A stretch of 64,000 bases of DNA from Devosia elaeis (GCF_001650025.1 NZ_LVVY01000062.1:46868-110867), one strand, 5' to 3'; numbered from the stretch's first letter, positions 41,093 to 50,735 are shown. Notes: a model not told the origin generated them from the letters alone. Numbers and translations are program-made.

Positions 41093-42046
41093 TTACTTCT
41101 CCACCACGGCGCCCTGGGCGCGTTGCAAGAGCATGATGGGCACGACGACCACGACCAGCATGGCCACGGCCACGGCGGCGGCGCGGGGCCAATTGGTAGC
41201 CGAGAAGAATTCATCCCAGAGCACGCGGCCGATCATCAGGGTCTCGGGCCCGCCGAGCAGGGAGGGAATGACGAATTCGCCGATGGCCGGGATGAAGACC
41301 AGCATGGAGCCGGCGACGATGCCCGGCAGGGACAGCGGCAGGGTGATCGAGAGGAAGGTGCGCACGGGCCGCGCGCCCAGATCCGCCGAGGCTTCGAGCA
41401 GGGAGGCGTCGAGCTTCACCAGATTGGTATAGAGCGGCAGGATCATGAAGGGCAGGTAGGTATAGACCAGGCCGACATAGACGGCGAAATCGGTCTGCAT
41501 CATCACCAGGGGCTCGATGCCGAACAGGCCGAGAAACTGGTTGATGACGCCGTTGCCGCGCATGAAGCCGGTCAGCGCATAGACGCGCAGCAGCAGCGAG
41601 GTGAAGAAGGGCAGGATGACCAGCATCAGGAGGATATTGCGCCAGGGCCCGGGGGCGCGGGCAATGGCATAGGCCATGGGATAGCCGATCAGCAGGGTGA
41701 TGATGGTGGCGATGAAGGCAATGCGGATCGAGGACAGATAGGCCGCGACATAGAGATTGTCGGTAAAGAGGCGAATGTAATTGTTGAGGTGCAGCGTGAG
41801 CTGCACCGTGCCTTCCTCGCTGGTCAGCAGTGGGGAAAAGGGTGGGCGGCCGAATTGCTTGGTGGCCAGGGAAATGCCGAAGACCACGAAAAGCGGAATG
41901 AGGAAGAAGACCAGCAGCCAGAGCAGCGGCGCGGCAAGCACCAGCATGCGCCCGGTAATGCCGACCCTGGCCAGGCGCTTTTCCACCGCGTTCCACGGAC
42001 GCAGGCGGCGCGGCGGGGGATAGGTGGGCTCGTGGGTGTTGGTCAT
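41093..42046 (-). CDS. potH: Polyamine ABC transporter permease, PotH type
   Basis: The first permease subunit, 317 residues, six helices plus an N-terminal cytoplasmic segment. The start at 42046 follows ggag; upstream codons in frame belong to a repeat. PotH features are FGRPPFSPLLT, PMAYAIARAPGPWRN, LPFFTSLLLRVYALTGFMRGNGVIN and the coupling loop LLEASADLGARPVRTFLSITLPLSLPGI. A palindromic repeat separates it from potG. Confidence 0.93.
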   Translation of the reverse strand: MTNTHEPTYPPPRRLRPWNAVEKRLARVGITGRMLVLAAPLLWLLVFFLIPLFVVFGISLATKQFGRPPFSPLLTSEEGTVQLTLHLNNYIRLFTDNLYVAAYLSSIRIAFIATIITLLIGYPMAYAIARAPGPWRNILLMLVILPFFTSLLLRVYALTGFMRGNGVINQFLGLFGIEPLVMMQTDFAVYVGLVYTYLPFMILPLYTNLVKLDASLLEASADLGARPVRTFLSITLPLSLPGIVAGSMLVFIPAIGEFVIPSLLGGPETLMIGRVLWDEFFSATNWPRAAAVAVAMLVVVVVPIMLLQRAQGAVVEK

Positions 42047-42081
42047 GATTGTGCTCCGCTGCCGGTGGCGAACGCGATGCG

Positions 42082-42205
42082 CGCCCTCTCCCTGGGGGGA
42101 GAGGGTTGGGGTGAGGGGGCCTTTCGGCAAGTGAGCGAGCGGAAGGCCCCCTCACCCGGCGCTGCGCGCCGACCTCTCCCCCAGAGGGAGAGGTGGCCTG
42201 CGGCC
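42082..42205. repeat. Family-C palindromic repeats inside the pot operon
   Basis: Two elements, ctctccctggggggagaggg at 42087-42106 and ctctcccccagagggagagg at 42174-42193, flank a centre holding ggccccctcac/gtgagggggcc. They fill the 175-base gap between potG and potH, so they are transcribed within the operon. Confidence 0.7.
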
Positions 42206-42221
42206 ATTTCGTGCCTTGCCG

Positions 42222-43373
42222 TCATACCGTCAGCACCGAGCCGGCATTGTCGTCCCAGGTGACGAAGACCTGTTCGTCCCAGGTGATGGCGTCGGGATTG
42301 CCGCGCACATTGTTGGTCTGGCTGACGCGGATGCGTTTGCCGCTTTCGAGGGCGACCTGATAGACCGAGATATCGCCGAGATAGGCGATTTCCTCGACAA
42401 TGCCGGTGGTGACATTGGCGTTGAAGGGGTTTTCCGGCTTTTCGCGGGACAGCGCCATCTTTTCGGGGCGGATGGCCCACCACAGGATCTGGTCGGGGGC
42501 GCAATCGACGCCGTGGCCGACATAGATGTCGCAGCCCAGCTCGGCCGAGCGGATGCGCACGTGATCGGGCTCGTCCTCGGTGACGGTGCCTTCCACCATG
42601 TTGACCGAGCCGATGAAGCCGGCGACGAAGCGGGAATTGGGGAATTCGTAGATGTCGGTGGGCTCGCCGATCATGGCGATCTCGCCCTGGTTCATCACCC
42701 CGATGCGGGTGGCCAGGGTCATGGCCTCTTCCTGGTCGTGGGTGACGACGATGAAGGTGACGCCGAGCTGTTCCTGGATCTTGACCAGTTCGAACTGGGT
42801 CTCCTCGCGCAGCTTCTTGTCGAGCGCGCCGAGGGGTTCGTCGAGCAGCAGGAGCTTGGGCCGCTTGGCGAGGGCGCGGGCCAGGGCGACGCGCTGGCGC
42901 TGGCCGCCGGACAATTGGTGGGGCTTGCGCTTGCCGTAATCCTGGAGCTTGACCAGGGCCAGAAGCTCGGCGACGCGGGCGTCGATCTCCGCCTTGGGCA
43001 GGTGGTCGCGCTTGAGGCCATAGGCGATGTTCTGTTCCACCGACATATGCGGGAAGAGCGCATAGGACTGGAACATCATGTTGACCGGCCGGTTATAGGG
43101 CGGCACGTCGGTCATGTCCTGGCCGTCGATCTCGATGATGCCCGAGGTGGGGGTCTCGAAGCCGGCCAGCATGCGCAGCAGCGTCGACTTGCCCGAGCCG
43201 GACCCGCCCAGGAGACAGAAGAGCTCGGAGCGGTAGATATCGAGCGAGACGTCATGCACCGCCGAGACGTCGCCGAATTTCTTGGTGACGTTGCGAATAC
43301 GCACGAAGGGCTTGTTGTTGGCACTATCGCGCCAGGGGCGGGTGTCGATAGCCAATTGCGGTTTCTTTGCCAT
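42222..43373 (-). CDS. potG: Polyamine ABC transporter ATP-binding protein, PotA/PotG type
   Basis: The ATPase of the polyamine importer, 383 residues. Walker A is GGSGSGKST at about 56-64, the signature [16 protein letters not shown], Walker [13 protein letters not shown], and the switch His is in [10 protein letters not shown]. The C-terminal regulatory OB domain (TOBE_2) follows with RPEKMALS. The order after potF and before two permeases matches potFGHI of enteric bacteria, hence the symbol. Confidence 0.93.
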   Translation of the reverse strand: MAKKPQLAIDTRPWRDSANNKPFVRIRNVTKKFGDVSAVHDVSLDIYRSELFCLLGGSGSGKSTLLRMLAGFETPTSGIIEIDGQDMTDVPPYNRPVNMMFQSYALFPHMSVEQNIAYGLKRDHLPKAEIDARVAELLALVKLQDYGKRKPHQLSGGQRQRVALARALAKRPKLLLLDEPLGALDKKLREETQFELVKIQEQLGVTFIVVTHDQEEAMTLATRIGVMNQGEIAMIGEPTDIYEFPNSRFVAGFIGSVNMVEGTVTEDEPDHVRIRSAELGCDIYVGHGVDCAPDQILWWAIRPEKMALSREKPENPFNANVTTGIVEEIAYLGDISVYQVALESGKRIRVSQTNNVRGNPDAITWDEQVFVTWDDNAGSVLTV

Positions 43374-43395
43374 GAGCGCTCTGCCCGAAAGAGTG

Positions 43396-43420
43396 AAGGG
43401 GCGGCTCGGTGCCGCCCCTT
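43396..43420 (-). promoter_or_regulatory. Intercistronic hairpin between potF and potG
   Basis: A perfect 10-base-pair stem (aaggggcggc, loop tcggt, gccgcccctt) eight bases after the potF stop and upstream of potG. With only a weak T-rich tail it likely acts as an mRNA stabiliser or partial terminator that favours binding protein. Confidence 0.7.
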
Positions 43421-43428
43421 GTTGAGAC

Positions 43429-44511
43429 TTACTGGCCCGTTTTGATGCGGGTCCAGGTGCGGGTCAAGGTCTCTTCGTAATCGGGCGTGTGCGCCTGCAT
43501 CACGAAGGCCTTCTCGATGGTCTCGGCGGGCGGATAGATGCCCGGATTGGACTTGACTTCCTCGTCCACGAATTCCAGCGCCGGCAGGTTGGGATTGGCG
43601 TAGTAGACGTAATTGGTGATGGCCGCGACCACCTCGGGCTCGAGGATGTAGTTGATGAACTTGTGGGCATTGTCCGGATGGGGAGCATCGGCGGGAATGG
43701 CCAGGAAGTCGAAGAGGGTCGCCGCGCCTTCCTTGGGGATCAGATACTCGATCTCGACGCCCTCGGCGGCATTGTCGGAGGCGATGAAGACGTCGCCCGA
43801 ATAGCCCAGCGCCAGGCAAATCTCGCCATTGCCCAGGTCATCGATATATTGGGACGAATGGAAATAGCGGATCGAGGGCTTGATGGAGTTCATCAATTCC
43901 TCGGCCTTGGTCAGGTCCTCGCTCGATTCCGAATTGGGATCGAGGCCGAGATAGTGGAGCGCTATACCCATGACCTCGGAGGGGCTGTCGAGCACGGCGA
44001 CGCCGCAGGACGCGAGCTGGCCGACGATTTCGGGATCGAACAGCAGGTCCCAGCTGTCGATGGGGGCGTCGGCGCCGAGTGCGGCCTCCACCTTGGCGGC
44101 GTTATAGCCCAGGCCGATCGTGTTGATCATGTAGGGCACGGCATGGGCATTGTCGGGATCCTGCGCGGTGGCGGTGGCCATGACGGCGGGATCGAGATTG
44201 GAAAGATTGGTCAGCTTGGACTTGTCGAGCGGCAGGATCAGGCCGGCCTTGATCTGGCGTTCGAGGAAATTGCCCGAGGGCACGACGATGTCGTAGCCGG
44301 AATTGCCGGCGAGCAGCTTGGCGTCGACGATCTCGTTGGTGTCGTAGACATCGTAATTGACCTTGATGCCGGTCTCCGCCTCGAAATTGGCGATGGTGTC
44401 CTCGGCGATGTAATCGGACCAATTATAGACGTTGAGGACGGGCTCCTCCTGGGCGATGGCGGGGCTGGCGGCCAGCAGAGCGCCCAGGGCAATGGCGAGC
44501 GACTTTTTCAT
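43429..44511 (-). CDS. potF: Putrescine-type periplasmic binding protein, PotF
   Basis: The periplasmic binding protein of the importer, 360 residues. The signal peptide covers 1-21 (ending AIAQ). The mature start VLNVYNWSDYIAEDTIANFE contains the NWSDY segment that contacts putrescine in PotF. Other family blocks are LAGNSGYDIVVPSGNFLERQI, MINTIGLGYN and FINYILEPEVVAAITNYVYYANPN. The start follows aggagac. It is the first gene of the minus-strand pot unit; psuG is divergent 435 bases away. Confidence 0.94.
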   Translation of the reverse strand: MKKSLAIALGALLAASPAIAQEEPVLNVYNWSDYIAEDTIANFEAETGIKVNYDVYDTNEIVDAKLLAGNSGYDIVVPSGNFLERQIKAGLILPLDKSKLTNLSNLDPAVMATATAQDPDNAHAVPYMINTIGLGYNAAKVEAALGADAPIDSWDLLFDPEIVGQLASCGVAVLDSPSEVMGIALHYLGLDPNSESSEDLTKAEELMNSIKPSIRYFHSSQYIDDLGNGEICLALGYSGDVFIASDNAAEGVEIEYLIPKEGAATLFDFLAIPADAPHPDNAHKFINYILEPEVVAAITNYVYYANPNLPALEFVDEEVKSNPGIYPPAETIEKAFVMQAHTPDYEETLTRTWTRIKTGQ

Positions 44512-44946
44512 GTTGGTAGTCTCCTGTGGGGACCGGATGGAGGCAAGTGGCGTCCTTATGGACGGCCGGTTCGACGCGCGAGGCGCCCTTCCGCGGAAAG
44601 AGCCGCGGCTCAGCCCCGGGGGCTCATCTTTGAGAACCCGGAATGGTGGAAAACGGAAACTGAATCAGGGCGCCGGCGTCGCGCCCGGAGGCGGCCGGCA
44701 AATTCGCTGCAATCTGCCCGGAGCCGGGCGCACATCGAGGCGCGCGGGGCGCACCATCAACAATGGACGTGGTCAGCGAAGTGCCCTTTCCCTCATCAAT
44801 GGCGGGCAAATTATCGCCAAAACCGGGGGGCTACAAGGGATTGTTACACATTCCCCGCAGCACTTGACCCCGGTGTTGCGCGGGCGCACAAGCGGGGCAA
44901 ATCGCCTGCCGCGACGGCGGCCGGGCCCCCTCTTTCGGAGTTTTCC
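44512..44946. other. Divergent promoter region between potF and psuG
   Basis: No gene is supported here. It contains the potF leader with its ribosome site and some GC-rich inverted sequences (cgcggaaagagccgcgg at 44593-44609). No polyamine- or nucleoside-type operator could be recognised, and no clear ribosome site precedes the psuG start. Confidence 0.5.
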
Positions 44947-45870
44947 ATGTCTGTGCAATCCTATCTCTCCCTTTCGCCCGAGGTCGCGGGTGCCCTTTCG
45001 GCCGGCAAGCCCGTGGTGGCGCTGGAATCGACCATCATCACCCATGGCATGCCCTATCCGCAGAATCTGAGCATGGCGCGGGAAGTGGAGGACGTGGTGC
45101 GCGCCAATGGCGCGGTGCCGGCGACCATCGCCATCATGGACGGCAAGCTCAAGGTGGGCGTTTCCGGCGAGGACCTGGAAGTGCTGGCCCGGGAAGGCCA
45201 CAAGGCGGCCAAGGCCAGCCGGCGCGACATGGCGAGCCTGCTCGCCAACGGCGTCATGGCCGGCACGACCGTGGCCACCACCATGCAGATCTCGGCCCTG
45301 GCCGGCATCAAAATCTTCGCCACGGGCGGCATTGGCGGGGTGCATCGGGGGGCCGAGGCGAGCTTCGACATTTCCGCCGATCTCGAGGAACTGGGCCGCA
45401 CGCCGGTGGCGGTGATCTGCGCCGGCGCCAAGTCGATCCTCGACATCGCCAAGACGCTGGAAGTGCTGGAGACCAATGGCGTGCCGGTGCTCGGTTTCGG
45501 CACCGACGACTTCCCTGCCTTCTGGGCGCGGGAAAGCGGGCACAAGGTGGACCAGCGCTTCGATGACGCGGCAGGGATTGCGCGGATGCTGACCATTCAA
45601 TCCGATCTCGGCATGGGGGGCGTGCTGATCGCCAATCCCATTCCCGAGGAAGATGCCTGGGAGGCTTCGGCCATCGAGGGCTTCATCACACAGGCGCTGG
45701 CCGATGCGGATGCGCAGGGGATCAAGGGCAAGGCCGCGACGCCGTTCCTGTTGCAGCGCATGTTCGAATTGACCGGCGGCAAGTCGTTGGAATCCAACAT
45801 CGCGCTGGTCAAGAACAACGCGAAAGTGGCGGCCGATATCGCCGTGGCCCTGGCCGGAAAGCGCGCATGA
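44947..45870 (+). CDS. psuG: Pseudouridine-5'-phosphate glycosidase
   Basis: Cleaves pseudouridine 5'-phosphate to uracil and ribose 5-phosphate, 307 residues. Residues matching the known active site are Glu in VALESTIITHGMPYPQN (about 27), Lys in DGKLKVG, the Schiff-base Lys in CAGAKSILDIAKTLE and Asn in ESNIALVKNNA. The GGIGGVHRG loop is also conserved. It overlaps psuK by four bases, so salvage of pseudouridine from RNA turnover is encoded as a pair. No dedicated transporter is adjacent. Confidence 0.95.
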   Translation: MSVQSYLSLSPEVAGALSAGKPVVALESTIITHGMPYPQNLSMAREVEDVVRANGAVPATIAIMDGKLKVGVSGEDLEVLAREGHKAAKASRRDMASLLANGVMAGTTVATTMQISALAGIKIFATGGIGGVHRGAEASFDISADLEELGRTPVAVICAGAKSILDIAKTLEVLETNGVPVLGFGTDDFPAFWARESGHKVDQRFDDAAGIARMLTIQSDLGMGGVLIANPIPEEDAWEASAIEGFITQALADADAQGIKGKAATPFLLQRMFELTGGKSLESNIALVKNNAKVAADIAVALAGKRA

Positions 45871-46751
45871 GCGCTCGGGTCCTGGTCGTCGGCGATGTGA
45901 TGACCGATATCATCGTGCGCCCCGAGGGTCCCCTGGTCATCGGCTCGGACCGGCGCGCGGAAATCCGTCACAGGCCGGGTGGCTCGGGGGCGAACCAGGC
46001 CGTGTGGCTGGCCGCTGCCGGGGTGGAGGTGCTGTTCGCGGCCCGGGTGGGCACGAGCGACCGCGCCATGTACGAGAACTATTTCCGGGGCCGCGGCGTC
46101 GTCCCGGTCCTGGCGGGCGATGACGAGATGCCCTCGGGCGTGCTGGTGACGCTGGTGGATCCGGGCGGCGAGCGCAGTTTCCTGACCGACAGGGGCGCCA
46201 ATCTGCACCTGTCGGGCGCCGATTTGGCGGAAGAGCTGCTGGACGGGGTCGGGCTGGTCCTCGTGTCCGGCTACAGCTTCTTTGCCGCCGGGCCGCGCAA
46301 GGCGGTGCAAAGGCTGCTGGCGGCGGCGCGGGCGCGCGGCACAGCGATTGCCATCGACCCGGCCTCGACCGGCTTTCTCGACGAAGTGGGGCCGGGCCGG
46401 TTCCGCGACTGGGTGGGGCCGGCCGACTGGCTCTTCGCCAATGAGAGCGAAGCGGAAATGCTGGGCGGCCATGCCGATCTCGATGCGCAATTGGCCGATC
46501 TCGGTGGCCAGTTCGGCCATGTGGTGATCAAGCGCGGTCGGTTCGGCGCGGCGCTGGGGGATCGGGCGGGCGTGACGCTCAGCCTGCCGGCACCGCTGGT
46601 CAAGGCGGTGGACAGCACCGGGGCGGGCGACGCCTTCGCAGCCGGTTTCATCGCCGCCCTGATGGATGGCGAAAGCCATGAGACCTGCCTGAAAAAGGGC
46701 ATCGAGGGGGGCGTGGCCGCGGTGCAGTTCGTGGGCGGGCAGCCGCAATAG
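45867..46751 (+). CDS. psuK: PfkB-family sugar kinase, probable pseudouridine kinase
   Basis: An ATP-dependent ribokinase-fold enzyme of 294 residues expected to phosphorylate pseudouridine. The N-terminal VLVVGDVMTDII and GGSGANQAVWLAAAG mark the substrate region. The C-terminal PfkB signature DSTGAGDAFAAGF contains the catalytic Asp and anion hole. The ATGA overlap with psuG supports this function over a general sugar kinase. Confidence 0.9.
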   Translation: MSARVLVVGDVMTDIIVRPEGPLVIGSDRRAEIRHRPGGSGANQAVWLAAAGVEVLFAARVGTSDRAMYENYFRGRGVVPVLAGDDEMPSGVLVTLVDPGGERSFLTDRGANLHLSGADLAEELLDGVGLVLVSGYSFFAAGPRKAVQRLLAAARARGTAIAIDPASTGFLDEVGPGRFRDWVGPADWLFANESEAEMLGGHADLDAQLADLGGQFGHVVIKRGRFGAALGDRAGVTLSLPAPLVKAVDSTGAGDAFAAGFIAALMDGESHETCLKKGIEGGVAAVQFVGGQPQ

Positions 46752-46790
46752 CGGGTGGGTTTGGGGGCGCCGTTCATCGTGCCTGCCGGC

Positions 46791-46950
46791 ACCCTCCCAG
46801 CTTCGCTCTCTCCCTCTTGAGGGTGAGAGAGGCAAAAGAGCATCAAAGCCAATGCGGATCGTCACCCTCTGGCCTGACCCGAGGTTTCTCTGTTTTTGGG
46901 TGCATCGCAAACGCCCTCGGGTCAGGCCGAGGGTGACGATCCGGGGGTGG
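46791..46950. repeat. Palindromic repeats of families A (half) and B
   Basis: A partial family-A element lies at 46791-46833. A family-B element at 46858-46950 has long imperfect arms (atcgtcaccct and tgacccgagg on the left, cctcgggtca and agggtgacgat on the right) around a 30-base centre. Similar family-B sequence is at 54408-54482 and 26966-26981. Confidence 0.7.
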
Positions 46951-46990
46951 GAGTGGTTCAGCTATGGCCCCCTCCCTAGGACCCTCCTCT

Positions 46991-47533
46991 TCAGCGGGCG
47001 ATTGCCGCCGGCGCCGAGGGTGGTTTGCCGCGCTGGATGGCGGCGGTGACCAATTGGCGGATTTCGGCTGGCTGGTGGTGGCCGAAAATCTCCAGATATT
47101 CCACGCCGGCCCGGCGCAGGGCCTCGCGCTTGACGGCGTCGCGGGCCGGGGCGTCGCCCTGGAAATGGCCATTGCCCTGGTGCTCGATGGCCAGGATGGG
47201 GAAGCCGAACGTGTCGATGATCAGCATGTCGAGCCGTTTGGAATTGATGCAGCGAAACGCTTCGGTGTCGGGGGAGGAGAGGATTTCGCCCATGCTGGTC
47301 TGCGCCATGAGGCGATAGCCGGGGCCGCATTTCGGCAGATGGGCTTCGATGGTGCGGAAGAGGTCGAATTCGGCGCGGGAGAGCAGACGCTGCCTGTCGA
47401 AGCGGGAGCGCATGACGATGCGCAATTGGTCTGAGGCATCGATGGGCGTCGAACGCCGCTGCCGGGTCAGCAGGCGCAGAAGGCCGAGCAGCAGGGCCAA
47501 TCCCAGGATTGACAGGGGCAGCAGATCGTCCAT
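46991..47533 (-). CDS. DUF2726 domain protein with N-terminal membrane anchor
   Basis: A 180-residue protein with one hydrophobic helix at about 4-21 followed by a basic segment, so the rest is probably cytoplasmic. Residues about 48-165 match the DUF2726 domain, whose fold is related to restriction-endonuclease-like nucleases: LSRAEFDLFRTIEAHLP, SKRLDMLIIDTFGFPILAIEHQGNGHFQ and EALRRAGVEYLEI. The Asp in LDMLIID and the Glu in AIEHQG are at positions where PD-(D/E)XK enzymes hold metal ligands. Function unknown. Confidence 0.8.
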   Translation of the reverse strand: MDDLLPLSILGLALLLGLLRLLTRQRRSTPIDASDQLRIVMRSRFDRQRLLSRAEFDLFRTIEAHLPKCGPGYRLMAQTSMGEILSSPDTEAFRCINSKRLDMLIIDTFGFPILAIEHQGNGHFQGDAPARDAVKREALRRAGVEYLEIFGHHQPAEIRQLVTAAIQRGKPPSAPAAIAR

Positions 47534-47661
47534 CCCGGCGCCTCAAAGCGAGAACTTTTCGGGAACAGAATTGCCGCCGCCGCGCCGGATTGTCAATCGG
47601 GGCCGGGGGTGGCCATGCAGGTGGATTGCCCGGACGCGCCGGGCAATGACGGTTGGGCGGA

Positions 47662-48468
47662 TCAGTGATCCTCATGGGCGTCGGCGACGCCGAGGCGCCA
47701 ATAGCCGGCGGCTTTGACATATTCGGGATTGAAGCCGCGGCTTTCGGTGAGATGGGCGCGGACCGACTTGGCCATGCCGACTTCGCCGGCAATATAGGCA
47801 TAGGCGACGCCCTCGGGGAACCTTGCGGCGCGGGCGGCGTCGAGCACGAGGCTGGTGGTGCCGGCGGGAGCGCCGTTGCGATGCAGATAGGTGAGGGTGA
47901 GATCGGCCTCGGTGTCGAAACGCTGCTCCTCGGCGGCATTGTCGACCTCGATCAGGGCGAGGACCCTGGCGCCGGCCGGCAATTCCTCGATGCGGCGGCC
48001 GATGGCGGGCAGGGCGGTTTCGTCGCCGGCCAGCAGATACCAGTCGAAGGCCATGGGAATGACCAGCGAGCCGCGCGGGCCGCCGATCACCAGGGTTTTT
48101 CCCGGCGCCGCGGCGGCGGCCCAGCTGGCGGCGGGACCATCGCCATGCAGCACGAAGTCGAGCTCGATCCAGCCCTGGGCGATGTTCCAGAAGCGCGGGG
48201 TGTAATCGCGCATCTCCGGCCTGGTGCCGGGCGGGAATTCAGCGCCGTTCGGGCCGATGGGCGGCAGCAGGGGCGTCACGCCCTCGGGGAAGAAGAAGGC
48301 CTTGATGTGGTCGGCATGACCGGGCGAGGCAAAGCCTTCCAGATCGCCCTCGAGGCGGATGCGGCGCATCAGCGGGGTGATGTCGGTGATTGCGGTGACC
48401 GTCAGCAGGCGCAGGCGGGTGTCGTGGCGGACGCGCCGGGCCGCGCGCGGATCGATGGTCTCGGTCAT
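47662..48468 (-). CDS. Siderophore-interacting protein (FAD-dependent ferric-siderophore reductase type)
   Basis: A cytoplasmic flavoprotein of 268 residues, expected to reduce iron in imported siderophores using NAD(P)H. The FAD-binding beta-barrel (about 20-125) has the FAD motif RDYTPRFW and a GPAASWAAAAAPGKTLVIGGPRGS loop. The C-terminal SIP domain (about 130-260) holds YLLAGDETALPAIGRRIEELP and YIAGEVGMAKSVRAHL. It is alone here, with no siderophore transporter. Confidence 0.92.
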   Translation of the reverse strand: MTETIDPRAARRVRHDTRLRLLTVTAITDITPLMRRIRLEGDLEGFASPGHADHIKAFFFPEGVTPLLPPIGPNGAEFPPGTRPEMRDYTPRFWNIAQGWIELDFVLHGDGPAASWAAAAAPGKTLVIGGPRGSLVIPMAFDWYLLAGDETALPAIGRRIEELPAGARVLALIEVDNAAEEQRFDTEADLTLTYLHRNGAPAGTTSLVLDAARAARFPEGVAYAYIAGEVGMAKSVRAHLTESRGFNPEYVKAAGYWRLGVADAHEDH

Positions 48469-48619
48469 GTCTTATCCTGATAAATCTAGTCAGCAAATAC
48501 GCCATGCCCATGGCGAAGGCAAGCCGCCAGCACCGGAGCGAGATAAATGGCCGCCGGGGCTCGCCTCGGGGTGGGGCGGCCTATATAGGCAGGCGGTCCC
48601 GCCCCGCGCCGTTTCCATC

Positions 48620-49141
48620 ATGCATCCGCTGCTTTCCCGATATATTGCCCGCCACGAGCCACGCCATGACTGGCGCATTCATGCCAAATCCGTCGCCGGA
48701 ACCACGGCCAGCGTCACCCTGATCGGCTGGTTTTCGGCGGTGACCGGGCTGCCGCTGCTGCTGGCGCCGCTGGCGCCCACGGCGCTGCTGATGTTCAGCC
48801 AGCCCGAATCGCCGGGGGCGCAGCCGATCAATATCTTCGCCGGCTATCTGGTGGGCACGATCATGGCGGTGCTGGCCATGCAGGTCGTGCCCGAGCCCTG
48901 GTGGCTGGCGACGCTCTGCGTGGGGCTGACCATGCTGATCATGCTGGTGCTGCGAGTGACCCATCCGCCCGCCGCGGCGGTGCCGCTATTGGCCTATTCC
49001 GGGCCGGTCGAGCCGCTGACGCTATTCGCCGTCCTCTTCCTCGCCTGCACGCTGCTGGTGCTGGTGGGGGTGATCGTGCATCGCCTGCCGCCGCGCAGCC
49101 GCTATCCGCTGCCGCTGGTCGAGGAAATCGACGGGGAATAG
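48620..49141 (+). CDS. HPP-family membrane protein
   Basis: An inner-membrane protein of 173 residues with four helices between about 28 and 160 and the family signature THPPAAAVPLLAYSG. The ATG at 48620 is the only reasonable start before the first helix; no strong ribosome site is seen. HPP proteins have been proposed to carry nitrite in plastids and cyanobacteria, but bacterial roles remain open. It ends six bases from the convergent SAF-domain gene. Confidence 0.85.
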   Translation: MHPLLSRYIARHEPRHDWRIHAKSVAGTTASVTLIGWFSAVTGLPLLLAPLAPTALLMFSQPESPGAQPINIFAGYLVGTIMAVLAMQVVPEPWWLATLCVGLTMLIMLVLRVTHPPAAAVPLLAYSGPVEPLTLFAVLFLACTLLVLVGVIVHRLPPRSRYPLPLVEEIDGE

Positions 49142-49147
49142 GCGCGG

Positions 49148-50464
49148 CTAGTAGCCGAGCATCCGGTCTTGCTCCTGGCGCAGGGCATAGAGCCGGGTGC
49201 TGGTATCGGGCCGGGTATTGGCGCTGGTGAGCAATTCGCCCTTGGAAATCGGCGCCGTCACCTTGCCGCCTTCGAGCAGGCCGACCGGCAGGGCACCAAG
49301 GGCCTGGGCATCGGTGACTTTCATGGCATAGGACCGGTAGCAGGTCTCCCCGATGGCATCGAGAGCGTCGCCCGGCTTGAGGTCGCGCTTGGCGACGGCG
49401 CAGACTTCGGCCACCGGACGGGGCAGGGGCACCATGTCGGGCTTGCCGGTCAGCATGATGCGGGCGCAGGTCAGGGGGACTTCGAGGCTCGTCAGGTGAT
49501 AGGGGCGGAAGAAGGCGTAATAGGGCCCATGGCCGATATGGAGATCGTCCATGCGCTCGATGATGCGGGGATGTTCGGCCTTGACGATGACGAAGACGCC
49601 GGGCGCCACGCCCTTGCCGATGGTGAAATCGACGACGCCGGAGGAATTGAGGATGCCGCCATCGGCCTTGGGGATCAGGACCTTGGCCATGTCCTCGCGA
49701 TTGGTGGCGGGGCCGTGCATGCCGGGCACGTCGGGGAGGAGGCCGGTGGCATTGGCGATGGCGGTCATTTCGACGGCGGTTTTGGAGCCATCGACGAATT
49801 CGACCAGCATGCGCGGGTTCATGTTCCGGCGCGTGGCTTCCTCATGGTAATCGTCGGGCACGGCGTCGTGCTTCAAGGGATTGTTCTTGCCCTTGCCGGC
49901 GGCGACGATGTCGAGGCCCAGGGCGGAGACGAATTCGATCAGCTCCATGCAGGAGCTCGGCTCGTCGCCCGCGCCGACCGAATAGACGACGCCCAGCCTG
50001 TCGGCCTGGGCCTTCAGATAGGGGCCTATGGTGACGTCGGCTTCCACGTTCATCATCACCAGATGCTTGCCATGTTCCATGGCAAGCAGATCGTAGTCGG
50101 CGGCGACGCCCGGCTTGCCGGTGGCGTCGATGACGACGTCGATATTAGGCGTGGTGACCAGGGTTTCGGCGGAGGTGACGGCGATCTTGCCTGCCTCGAT
50201 GGCGGCACTGGCCTGGGCGGGGCTGTCGGCGATACGACCCATGGAAGCGTCGCCGTCATAGGCGATCTTCATGGCGTCGAGCGCGGTATGGGGCCGGCGG
50301 GTGGCGATGGCGGCCATGTCGATGCCCGGCATCAGGCTCATCTGGGTGACGAGATCGGTGCCCATCTCGCCCGAGCCGATGACGCCGACGCGAATGGTCT
50401 TGCCCTCGGCGGCGCGGGCAGCGAGGTCACGGGCAAGGCCGGTCAGGGCGATTTTGGGAGGCAT
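49148..50464 (-). CDS. NAD(P)-dependent dehydrogenase with C-terminal SAF domain
   Basis: A 438-residue cytoplasmic protein. The Rossmann domain starts at about 23 (IRVGVIGSGEMGTDLVTQ), followed by a homoserine dehydrogenase-like catalytic region (VGAGDEPSSCMELIEF, GKGKNNPLKHDAVPDDY) and a SAF domain at about 360-425 (LKPGDALDAIGETCY). Proteins with this architecture are often labelled homoserine dehydrogenase or flagellar FlgA-like by mistake. Sugar or branched-sugar-acid oxidation is a more likely role in this organism. It is convergent with the HPP gene. Confidence 0.85.
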   Translation of the reverse strand: MPPKIALTGLARDLAARAAEGKTIRVGVIGSGEMGTDLVTQMSLMPGIDMAAIATRRPHTALDAMKIAYDGDASMGRIADSPAQASAAIEAGKIAVTSAETLVTTPNIDVVIDATGKPGVAADYDLLAMEHGKHLVMMNVEADVTIGPYLKAQADRLGVVYSVGAGDEPSSCMELIEFVSALGLDIVAAGKGKNNPLKHDAVPDDYHEEATRRNMNPRMLVEFVDGSKTAVEMTAIANATGLLPDVPGMHGPATNREDMAKVLIPKADGGILNSSGVVDFTIGKGVAPGVFVIVKAEHPRIIERMDDLHIGHGPYYAFFRPYHLTSLEVPLTCARIMLTGKPDMVPLPRPVAEVCAVAKRDLKPGDALDAIGETCYRSYAMKVTDAQALGALPVGLLEGGKVTAPISKGELLTSANTRPDTSTRLYALRQEQDRMLGY

Positions 50465-50735
50465 GGCGGTTCCGATCCAAGTGTCGGGGATGCGATAGCG
50501 CCGCGGCGGGGCGGGGGCAAGGCTTTCAAGCGGCCAAGGCCTTGTTGGTGGATGAGGGCTGGGGCGGTCGCCGGCATTTGGGGGCCAGCCCTGCGAGCGT
50601 GGCGCTCCGGGCCTATGCCTCTCCAGTCGCGCCACTGGCGCGCCTGGCCCCTTCGGGGACGGGGCATAGTTAGCACTTCTTAAACCGTTGGCGCTGAATA
50701 TGCCGGGCGGAGAGGGACTCCGGGGGCGAGCCGTC

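Noticed and set aside
43489..44946. A long plus-strand open frame running into psuG
   Set aside because: The part before 44947 is antisense to potF and unlike PsuG; family length and sequence place the start at 44947.
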